DNA from: Robiginitalea myxolifaciens
GTDB lineage: Bacteria; Bacteroidota; Bacteroidia; Flavobacteriales; Flavobacteriaceae
Direction: 5' to 3'
Assembly: GCF_900115205.1 (NCBI RefSeq)
Contig: NZ_FOYQ01000001.1
Span: 523,240 to 587,239 of the forward strand
DNA length: 64,000 nucleotides
Of this stretch, positions 27,188 through 34,231 are shown one piece after another. The stretch's first letter is position 1, and each line of letters begins with the position of its first letter. The notes under the pieces are model-generated. The model saw only the letters and a list, made by a program, of their open reading frames with translations, did no database searches and had not been told where the DNA came from. Both the position numbers and the translations under genes were made by a program.

Positions 27188-27952
27188 ATGGAACAGGACA
27201 TCATCACGGAGGGAAAATACCGCTACATCGAAAAGGGGGAGGGAACCCCAATGATTATACTGCATGGTCTGATGGGCGGGCTCAGTAACTTCCAAGGGGT
27301 GAGCGATTACTTTCCCGAGAAAGGCTACAAGGTGTTGATACCCGAGCTGCCGATCTACGATATGCCACTGATCAAAACCAACGTCAAGAACTTTGCGAAT
27401 TTCCTGGAGAAATTCATTGAATTCAAAGGGCTTAAAGACGTGATCCTGCTGGGGAATTCCCTCGGCGGGCATATTGGGCTGTTACATACCAAAATGTATC
27501 CTGAAATGGTCCGGGCTCTGGTGATTACCGGAAGCTCTGGCCTGTACGAAAGCGCCATGGGCGATGGTTACCCCAAACGCGGGGATTACGAGTTTATCAA
27601 GAAAAAGGCCGAAGATGTCTTCTACGATCCCAAGGTGGCGACCAAAGAGATCGTCGATGAAGTCTTTGCTACGGTCAACGACCGGATGAAGTTGGTTAAA
27701 ACACTGGCGATTGCCAAAAGCGCCATCCGCCACAATATGTCCAAGGATCTTCCGAAAATGAAGACGCCTACCTGCATAATCTGGGGGGAAAACGATACCG
27801 TGACGCCTCCGAAAGTGGCCAAAGAATTCCACCAGTTGCTCCCGGATTCTGATCTGTTCTGGATTCCGGAATGTGGGCACGCGCCCATGATGGAGCATCC
27901 CAATGACTTCAATCGTATCCTGGAGGCCTGGCTTCAGGAGCGAAATTTCTAG
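27188..27952 (+). CDS. Alpha/beta-fold hydrolase
   Basis: From the ATG at 27188 the protein has 254 residues. It has the oxyanion region MIILHGLMGGLSNF, the nucleophile elbow LLGNSLGGHIGL with Ser, the acid in WGENDTVTPP and the His in PECGHAPMMEHP. This is a standard single-domain hydrolase of the MhpC/BphD kind, probably an esterase or C-C hydrolase, with unknown substrate. An upstream in-frame ATG at 27149 lies inside the promoter -7 region and I reject it as the start. The gene is divergent from mraZ and 46 bp before engB. Confidence 0.85.
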   Translation: MEQDIITEGKYRYIEKGEGTPMIILHGLMGGLSNFQGVSDYFPEKGYKVLIPELPIYDMPLIKTNVKNFANFLEKFIEFKGLKDVILLGNSLGGHIGLLHTKMYPEMVRALVITGSSGLYESAMGDGYPKRGDYEFIKKKAEDVFYDPKVATKEIVDEVFATVNDRMKLVKTLAIAKSAIRHNMSKDLPKMKTPTCIIWGENDTVTPPKVAKEFHQLLPDSDLFWIPECGHAPMMEHPNDFNRILEAWLQERNF

Positions 27953-27998
27953 ACGATAAGGTCTTAGACTCACGCGCCCATTTTAGAACGTTGTTACC

Positions 27999-28610
27999 AT
28001 GATCAGGAAAGCCGAATTTGTCATCAGCAACACCGCTGTGGACCGGTGCCCCAAGGAACCGCTGCCCGAATATGCCTTTATTGGTCGTTCCAATGTGGGG
28101 AAGTCATCCCTGATCAATAGCCTTACCGGTCAGCGTCACCTGGCAAAGACTTCGGGACGGCCGGGAAAGACCCAGCTTATCAATCACTTTCGAATCGACG
28201 ACAACTGGTTCCTGGTAGATTTACCCGGCTATGGCTATGCCCGCACATCCAAAAAAGACAAGGCGGCCTTTCAAAAGCTGATCCGCGCCTATTTCACCCA
28301 GCGCAAGCAACTCCTGGCCGCGTTTGTCTTGATCGACATTCGTCATGAGCCCCAGCCCATAGATCTGGAATTCATGGAGTGGCTGCACGACCATCAGATT
28401 CCCTTTGCCCTGATATTTACCAAAGCCGATAAACTCAAACCAGGTGCCCGCACCCGCGCAACGGAAGCCTACTTTAAAGCTATGGCCGAGGTAGGTTGGG
28501 TAGAAGCTCCCCCACATTTTGTCACCTCTTCCTCCAAGAATTTCGGACAGGAAGAACTACTCAATTATATCGAAGGGATAAATGCCGATTTCCGGGCTGG
28601 TCAGGCCTGA
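27999..28610 (+). CDS. engB: Ribosome biogenesis GTPase EngB (YihA/YsxC)
   Basis: The 203-residue GTPase has G1 FIGRSNVGKSSLIN, G2 around TSGRPGKTQ, G3 VDLPGYGYA, G4 FTKADKL and G5 TSSSK. It is needed for late assembly of the 50S subunit. The length is typical. It probably shares a transcript with the preceding hydrolase, although the spacing of 46 bp allows its own promoter. Confidence 0.96.
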   Translation: MIRKAEFVISNTAVDRCPKEPLPEYAFIGRSNVGKSSLINSLTGQRHLAKTSGRPGKTQLINHFRIDDNWFLVDLPGYGYARTSKKDKAAFQKLIRAYFTQRKQLLAAFVLIDIRHEPQPIDLEFMEWLHDHQIPFALIFTKADKLKPGARTRATEAYFKAMAEVGWVEAPPHFVTSSSKNFGQEELLNYIEGINADFRAGQA

Positions 28611-28696
28611 GGTTTACCCCTGTTTCCTTTAACCTTTTCTTAGCGTAAGGTTCTTGTTTTCGGGCGTAAATTTAGGCCACCAAAACACGCATACCT

Positions 28697-29410
28697 ATGA
28701 AAACGGAATACCATCCTGCCGACAGTCGCGGCCATGCCAGTCATGGTTGGCTGGAGAGCTACCACAGCTTCAGCTTCGCCAGTTACTATAACCCAAATCG
28801 CATGCAATTCGGAAAGCTCCGTGTGCTCAACGATGATCGGGTAGCCCCCGGCCAGGGATTTGGCACCCATCCCCACCGAAATATGGAAATCATATCCATC
28901 CCTCTGGAGGGAGACCTGGAGCACAAGGACAGCATGGGCAATGTATCGGTAATCCGCCAGGGCGATGTACAGGTCATGAGTGCCGGCACCGGGGTTAGCC
29001 ACAGCGAATACAATAAGAACTCCGATGCCGAAGTCAAATTCCTGCAGATCTGGATTCTACCCGATACCCTCAATGCAGAACCGCGCTACGACCAGATAAG
29101 TCTGGAGGTCGAAAACCTCAAGAATACCTTGTATCCTGTACTGGGGCCAAAGGGAAAACACGACGGGCTCTGGATTCATCAGGACGCCTGGTTCCATATG
29201 GGGCACTTTTATGCGGGTACCCAGGTTACCCATAACCTTCAGAATCCGGAGCATGGCCTTTACCTGTTCCTATTGGAAGGTTCGGTAAATGCGGGTGGAG
29301 TTGCCATGCACCGCCGGGACGGTCTGGCCATACGGGATACCGGGGAGGTAGCTTTAAATTTTACTGCGGATTCTCAAATCCTCTTGATGGAGGTACCCAT
29401 GGCTTCCTGA
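28697..29410 (+). CDS. Pirin-family bicupin protein
   Basis: The 237-residue protein carries the pirin signature: SRGHASHGWLESYHSFSFA near the start, then FGTHPHRNMEIISIPLEGDLEH with the metal ligands His-x-His and Glu, and VMSAGTGVSHSEYN. Pirins are iron-binding cupins and some are quercetin dioxygenases. The physiological role here is unknown. It stands alone between engB and the phosphorylase-like gene, all on the plus strand. Confidence 0.9.
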   Translation: MKTEYHPADSRGHASHGWLESYHSFSFASYYNPNRMQFGKLRVLNDDRVAPGQGFGTHPHRNMEIISIPLEGDLEHKDSMGNVSVIRQGDVQVMSAGTGVSHSEYNKNSDAEVKFLQIWILPDTLNAEPRYDQISLEVENLKNTLYPVLGPKGKHDGLWIHQDAWFHMGHFYAGTQVTHNLQNPEHGLYLFLLEGSVNAGGVAMHRRDGLAIRDTGEVALNFTADSQILLMEVPMAS

Positions 29411-29484
29411 TCGAAGCAAGGGGTAAATTGCTGCAGGCTTTTATTTTTTAAGTACATTCACGGTTTTGAAGAAAATCAGCCGAA

Positions 29485-31137
29485 ATGTCTGCATCCCATA
29501 CCCCCTATGCCCAATGGCATCACCCCTACACCCCAGCCAAAGCTTTTAAGAAACGCGCCGCGTACTTCAGTATGGAGTTCGCCGTGGACCAGGGGCTAAA
29601 AATCTATAGTGGCGGCCTGGGTTTTCTGGCGGGTTCCCACCTGAAATCCGCCTTTGACCTCAAACAGAACATGATCGGCATTGGTATGTTGTGGTCGTAC
29701 GGATATTACAACCAAAACCGCCATGAAGATGGCAGCATGCGTGCCGAATTCATTGCAAAACATTATTCCTTCCTCCAGGACACGGGAATTCAGGTTCAGG
29801 TCACCATTAACGACAATCCGAATGTACATGTCCGGGCTTATGTCCTCAGTCCTGAGATATTCGGGACCGTTCCCCTTTACCTCCTCAGCACAGATGTACC
29901 TGAGAATGACCACCTCTCCCGCACCATTACCGCCAGGCTGTACGATGCGAACGACGACACCCGAATCTCTCAAAATATCGTCCTGGGAATTGGCGGGGCA
30001 AAAGTGGTGGAAGCCCTCGGAGGAGCCGATATCTACCATCTCAATGAAGGGCACGCCCTGCCTGCATTCTACTACCTGCGGGACCGCGGTATTGGGGAAA
30101 ACCAGCGGGTATTTACCACCCATACACCGGAAGCAGGGGGAAATGTCGTCAGAAATGGTTACATGCTCAACCAACGCGGCTTCTTTGGCCGGGTACTGCG
30201 GCCGGATGAGCTGCAGGAAGAACTCGTCGGGGATCAATTGAATTTTACGGAAGCAGCACTACGGCTTTCCCGCAAGGCGAACGCGGTGTCCAAATTACAT
30301 GCGGAAGTTGCACGGGGCATGTGGCAACCCTTTGGGCAGAACCATAAAATTATACCCATTACCAATGCGCAGCATGCACCGAGTTGGACAGATAGCATTC
30401 TGAGATCGGCATTCGAAAAGAAAAATACCGCGCGTTTCAGAAAGCGAAAAAAAGAACTTAAAGCCACCCTGTTCCGGGAAGTCCTGGACCAATGCGGAAA
30501 AGTCTTTGATCCCGATGTAATTACCATAGTGTGGGCGCGGCGTTTTGCTGCCTACAAACGGGCCGACCTGCTGCTTCGGGATTGGGAAGCCTTTGAGGCC
30601 TTGCTATCTAACACGGAACATCCCGTACAGATTATCTGGGCCGGAAAACCCTATCCCTTCGATTATGAAGCGATTAATGTGTTTAACCGCCTGATCCAGA
30701 CCAGCATTTCCCGACCGAACCTCGCGGTCCTGACCGGCTATGAGCTGGGCCTGTCCAAATTGCTTAAGGACGGTTCAGACATCTGGCTCAACACACCGCG
30801 AATTACCCGCGAAGCTTCCGGCACCAGTGGTATGACCGCAGCAATGAATGGCTCAGTAAATCTGTCGGTTAATGATGGTTGGATTCCGGAATTCGGCAAG
30901 GATGGTGAAAATGCTTTTGTGCTCCCCGAAGCCGACTACATGACGCCCCATTCTGTTCAGGACGACTTTGATTGTGCCAACCTCTACAAGAGCCTGACCA
31001 CTCAGGTATTACCCAGCTATTACGATTCCCCCCAGCAATGGGACGACATCGTATTCCAGGCAATGCAAGAGGTGGTCCCGGAATTTTCAAGCCATCGGAT
31101 GGCTACGGCCTACTACGAGGAATTGTACCGGGAATAG
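29485..31137 (+). CDS. Alpha-glucan phosphorylase-like protein (GT35) lacking the PLP lysine
   Basis: The 550-residue protein belongs to the short alpha-glucan phosphorylase type. It starts with RAAYFSMEFAVDQGLKIYSGGLGFLAGS and has YHLNEGHALPAF, the TTHTPEAGGN block and IVWARRFAAYKRADLL. The C-terminal motif reads REASGTSGM-T-AAMNG. In phosphorylases the residue after GM is the lysine that forms the Schiff base with pyridoxal phosphate; here it is Thr 451. Without PLP the normal phosphorolysis mechanism should not work, so the activity may differ from glycogen breakdown. No glycogen genes are adjacent. Confidence 0.85.
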   Translation: MSASHTPYAQWHHPYTPAKAFKKRAAYFSMEFAVDQGLKIYSGGLGFLAGSHLKSAFDLKQNMIGIGMLWSYGYYNQNRHEDGSMRAEFIAKHYSFLQDTGIQVQVTINDNPNVHVRAYVLSPEIFGTVPLYLLSTDVPENDHLSRTITARLYDANDDTRISQNIVLGIGGAKVVEALGGADIYHLNEGHALPAFYYLRDRGIGENQRVFTTHTPEAGGNVVRNGYMLNQRGFFGRVLRPDELQEELVGDQLNFTEAALRLSRKANAVSKLHAEVARGMWQPFGQNHKIIPITNAQHAPSWTDSILRSAFEKKNTARFRKRKKELKATLFREVLDQCGKVFDPDVITIVWARRFAAYKRADLLLRDWEAFEALLSNTEHPVQIIWAGKPYPFDYEAINVFNRLIQTSISRPNLAVLTGYELGLSKLLKDGSDIWLNTPRITREASGTSGMTAAMNGSVNLSVNDGWIPEFGKDGENAFVLPEADYMTPHSVQDDFDCANLYKSLTTQVLPSYYDSPQQWDDIVFQAMQEVVPEFSSHRMATAYYEELYRE

Positions 31138-31182
31138 CAGTAAAAAATACAAGCAAGTCCCGACAGGTATTGAGATTGCGGG

Positions 31183-31527
31183 TTATTGCTTTGCTGCGTC
31201 CGCATCGATTACTTCCTTAAAGTAATCGCAAAAATCGCGGAATGCGCCGGTAAGTACTTCGTCCTGGGTGGCGCGCAGGTAGGTATCGGAAAGGGCTACC
31301 AGACTCTGATGGAAGAAAATTTTCATATCGTCCAGCGGCATATCCTTAGTCCACAAGTCTATTTTCAGGGATTCCCGCGCTTTGCTGTCCCAAACGGATA
31401 ACAACATGGCCTTAGCTTCAGCGGATTCTATGCCCCCATCTTCAGCTGACCATTGTAATTTTTCGGGCACCCGGTTTTCATCGAGGCTAACCTGCAAGCG
31501 AATTTCCGAAGTATGTAATTTGGACAT
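31183..31527 (-). CDS. gldC: Gliding motility protein GldC
   Basis: The 114-residue soluble protein matches GldC along its length, with HTSEIRLQVSLDENRVPEKLQWSAEDGG and a C-terminal VLTGAFRDFCDYFKEVIDAD. GldC supports gliding motility in flavobacteria but is not absolutely required. The gene is 4 bp after gldB on the minus strand, the arrangement known from Flavobacterium johnsoniae. Confidence 0.93.
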   Translation of the reverse strand: MSKLHTSEIRLQVSLDENRVPEKLQWSAEDGGIESAEAKAMLLSVWDSKARESLKIDLWTKDMPLDDMKIFFHQSLVALSDTYLRATQDEVLTGAFRDFCDYFKEVIDADAAKQ

Positions 31528-31531
31528 GTGA

Positions 31532-32545
31532 TTATTTTGGTGGTTTGTACTTGGAGGCCCTGAGGATTTCCTCCCCGCTCATTTGTAACAGTTCTTCAGG
31601 GCTTAAGGAACCGTCCTCCATCAGGGCGCGGACGATTTGCCAGCCCATATAGCGACCAATGCGTCCGGGGGATTCATTATCGAGGACCAAGCGGAATTTA
31701 CTGAAAGGCGCCGGATCCAAAAACCGGGCATTCAGGGTGGCATCCGTGTCATAGAGCAATTCCTGCTCAATAAAATAGCGCCAGATTTGCCCTTCGTTCT
31801 CCCGGGTCCATTGCAATTCCTCCTGGGTGTACTGGATTTTGATGGCGTCCTCTTCCTGCGGCATTAGCAGGTCTTTGAGGTAGAGTATCTTTCCGTGATA
31901 CACCATGCGGTCCAGGAAACTGCGCTCACGGGAAGGCGTAACCAAACGTCTGGCGAGGGCTGTACCCACATCCGAAACCAGGTAAGCAGGGTCGAGGCTG
32001 TTGGCCTGATAGCGATCGATTCCGGCATAAAATTCGTGATCCCGCCCGAGATAACTGTCCAAACCAATGAGCAACAGGCTATCGGTTAGGATTATCCGGT
32101 TATCCATGTCTACCCGGGTAGTCAGGGTTATCACCTTTTCAGGTAAGGGGAGATACGGAAAATAGTATCGGGCGTGTTTAAAGAGCAATTCCAACTCGGC
32201 CTGATATCCGTCAAAATTGGGATAAACCCGCGCCACCTCGTTGCGCAAGTCTACCTCCAGGGTATCGGCCTGCTTGGCCAACCAGACACTATCTGGCACC
32301 CCGGCAGGGAAAAGAAATGGAAACCGACCTTTGAGCCCGTCCAGGCCATCTACCGGCATTGCGTCGAATTCCCGATCAAATCGCTGTACCTCCAGGGAAA
32401 TGGGAACGGCGAGAATCTCCTGCTGAACTGCTGCATCCGATTCCCCACACCGGGTCAAACCAAGTAGCGTGATAGCGCAGAAAAGCCCTAGAGCAAGGCG
32501 CCTTAAACGGCGTAAAATCCTGGTTTTAGATTTCGGGTTCAGCAT
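31532..32545 (-). CDS. gldB: Gliding motility lipoprotein GldB
   Basis: From the ATG at 32545 the protein has 337 residues. The N-terminus is basic, then hydrophobic (LALGLFCAITLLGL), then TRCGES with a probable lipidation Cys 33. The Arg just before the Cys is unusual for a lipobox. The mature part matches GldB, with VQRFDREFDAM and LDSYLGRDHEFY. GldB is required for gliding and is linked to stability of the SprB/type IX secretion machinery. A longer frame to 32602 overlaps the divergent nadE and the promoter box at 32561, so I reject it. Confidence 0.93.
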   Translation of the reverse strand: MLNPKSKTRILRRLRRLALGLFCAITLLGLTRCGESDAAVQQEILAVPISLEVQRFDREFDAMPVDGLDGLKGRFPFLFPAGVPDSVWLAKQADTLEVDLRNEVARVYPNFDGYQAELELLFKHARYYFPYLPLPEKVITLTTRVDMDNRIILTDSLLLIGLDSYLGRDHEFYAGIDRYQANSLDPAYLVSDVGTALARRLVTPSRERSFLDRMVYHGKILYLKDLLMPQEEDAIKIQYTQEELQWTRENEGQIWRYFIEQELLYDTDATLNARFLDPAPFSKFRLVLDNESPGRIGRYMGWQIVRALMEDGSLSPEELLQMSGEEILRASKYKPPK

Positions 32546-32560
32546 CGTATTTTTACGCTT

Positions 32561-32568
32561 CAAAGGTA
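32561..32568 (-). promoter_or_regulatory. -7 element of the gldB-gldC promoter
   Basis: TACCTTTG on the minus strand matches TAnnTTTG exactly, 16 bp upstream of the gldB ATG. The -33 position (19 bp upstream) reads TTTA, close to TTTG. The divergent nadE start is only 29 bp away, so the two promoters overlap. Confidence 0.6.
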
Positions 32569-32596
32569 ACGGATTTCCAACAAAATTAAAGGCCGC

Positions 32597-33394
32597 ATGC
32601 AAACTGAAAAAATCATTGATTATATCGTAAACTGGTTACGGGACTACGCCCAGAATGCCGGCATGAAGGGTTTTGTAGTTGGGGTTTCGGGAGGAATTGA
32701 TTCGGCCCTCACCTCTACCCTATGCGCCAGGACCGGCCTGGAAGTCCTTTGCCTGGAGATGCCTATCCACCAGGCCAAATCCCAGGTTAGCCGTGCGGCC
32801 AACCACATTGCCTGGCTCAAGGATCACTTTCCAAACGTGCGTTCGGAATGGATCAACCTCACCCCGGTTTTCGATAGCCTGATCAGTGTGATGCCTGCCG
32901 TGGACAATGAAGAAAAACGGCATATGTCCCTGGCCAATACGCGGGCGCGCCTGCGGATGACCTCCCTGTATTATTTCGCCGCCCTGGAAAAATACCTGGT
33001 GGCCGGTACCGGAAACAAGGTAGAGGATTTCGGCGTCGGTTTCTACACCAAGTACGGTGATGGTGGCGTGGATTTAAGCCCCATTGCCGATCTGTTGAAG
33101 ACCGAGGTCTATGCCCTTGCCGCCCAATTGGGAATTAATCGGGAAATACAGGTAGCGCCGCCAACCGATGGACTCTGGGGAGACAACCGCACTGACGAGG
33201 AGCAGATCGGGGCCAGCTACCCGGAACTCGAATGGGCTATGGCAATGGCCGATGCCGGGAAATCTGCAGACGACTTTGAGGGGCGTCAAAAAGAGGTTTT
33301 TGAGATCTACATGCGGTATAATACCGTTAATCGACATAAAATGCTTCCTATCCCCGTTTGTGAGATACCACAATCCCTGAAAGAAACCTCTTAA
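32597..33394 (+). CDS. nadE: NH3-dependent NAD+ synthetase NadE
   Basis: The 265-residue single-domain enzyme has the PP-loop VVGVSGGIDSALTS (residues 28-41), the AMP and deamido-NAD contacts AGTGNKVEDFGVGFYTKYGDGGVDL and PTDGLWGDNRTDE. It lacks a glutaminase domain, so it uses free ammonia. It completes NAD synthesis from nicotinate adenine dinucleotide. It is divergent from gldB, an arrangement common in flavobacteria. Confidence 0.95.
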   Translation: MQTEKIIDYIVNWLRDYAQNAGMKGFVVGVSGGIDSALTSTLCARTGLEVLCLEMPIHQAKSQVSRAANHIAWLKDHFPNVRSEWINLTPVFDSLISVMPAVDNEEKRHMSLANTRARLRMTSLYYFAALEKYLVAGTGNKVEDFGVGFYTKYGDGGVDLSPIADLLKTEVYALAAQLGINREIQVAPPTDGLWGDNRTDEEQIGASYPELEWAMAMADAGKSADDFEGRQKEVFEIYMRYNTVNRHKMLPIPVCEIPQSLKETS

Positions 33395-33498
33395 CTAGGA
33401 ATCAGTACATTAGCACGATTTTTTGGGCCAATCTCGAGCGGGGTCAGAAATTTTTTAACACCTTTGTGAAGCATTCATGGAATTTTAGCCTTACATTA

Positions 33499-33520
33499 CA
33501 TGTCAGTTTTTGATGACATG
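33499..33520. promoter_or_regulatory. 7-bp inverted repeat upstream of response regulator, candidate autoregulatory site
   Basis: CATGTCA (33499-33505) and TGACATG (33514-33520) are exact inverted arms around an 8-nt spacer, 28 to 49 bp before the regulator ATG. NarL-type regulators bind inverted 7-mers, so this may be its own operator. No T tract follows, so it is not a terminator. Confidence 0.35.
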
Positions 33521-33547
33521 CTGGCGAGAAAATAAACCCCCTATCCA

Positions 33548-34177
33548 ATGATCAACGTAGTAATAGCGGACAGCCACCCAATTGTTCGCCTCGGCGTCAA
33601 AAAAGTACTGGAACAACACGGAGATTTGGAATTCCTCGGTGAAGCCGATTCCACCTCCAGTCTTTTCCAATTATTACAACAAAAAACACCAGACGTTTTG
33701 CTTCTGGAGATGGATATTCCTGAAATAAATGGAATAGCCGCCCTGCGCAAAATGAAGCAGGATTTCCCTTCTGTAAAGGTCCTTATCTATAGTGGTCAAT
33801 CCGAAGATGTGTATGCCTTGAGTACCATCCGTGCAGGAGCCAGCGGGTATCTTTCGAAAACGGCCAGCGCAACTTCCCTTGCAGATGCCGTATCCAAAGT
33901 TGCCCAGGGAGGAATGTTCATTACCAATGAACTTGCACAACGTCTCGCCTTTGATGAAGGCACTAAGAAACCACGTCGCTTCTTCAGGAAACTCTCTACC
34001 CGCGAGGTAGAAGTATTAAAAATGCTCGCTAACGGGAAACGCAACAAGGAAGTGGCCGAAGGACTCAACCTCAATGAGAAAACGGTGAGTACCTACAAAG
34101 CACGCCTGATGAAAAAACTGAATGTCGATAACATGGTCGACTTGCTGCAACAGGCAAAAGCGCTGGAATTATACTAA
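33548..34177 (+). CDS. NarL/LuxR-type response regulator with atypical receiver domain
   Basis: The 209-residue protein has a receiver domain (1-120) and a LuxR helix-turn-helix domain (about 145-205, LSTREVEVLKMLANGKRNKE and VSTYKARLMKKLNV). At the phospho-acceptor position, four residues before Pro 58 in LLEMDIPEING, the residue is Glu 54 instead of Asp. The first acidic pocket reads ADSHP, with Ser 9 replacing the second Asp. The switch Ser and Lys (YSG, YLSK) are kept. Glu can mimic phospho-Asp, so the protein may be active without a kinase. No histidine kinase is adjacent. It is followed by a terminator. Confidence 0.88.
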   Translation: MINVVIADSHPIVRLGVKKVLEQHGDLEFLGEADSTSSLFQLLQQKTPDVLLLEMDIPEINGIAALRKMKQDFPSVKVLIYSGQSEDVYALSTIRAGASGYLSKTASATSLADAVSKVAQGGMFITNELAQRLAFDEGTKKPRRFFRKLSTREVEVLKMLANGKRNKEVAEGLNLNEKTVSTYKARLMKKLNVDNMVDLLQQAKALELY

Positions 34178-34204
34178 CGATTTGGTTCAGCTTACTAATA
34201 GACA

Positions 34205-34231
34205 ACGGGATCCTTTGGGTCCCGTTTTTTA
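34205..34231 (+). terminator. Intrinsic terminator after the response regulator gene
   Basis: ACGGGATCC pairs with GGGTCCCGT around TTT (9 bp with one U-G pair on the plus strand) and leads into TTTTTA. On the minus strand the wobble becomes an A-C mismatch, so it favours plus-strand termination. Its T run overlaps the stop codon of the convergent dnaG. Confidence 0.8.
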
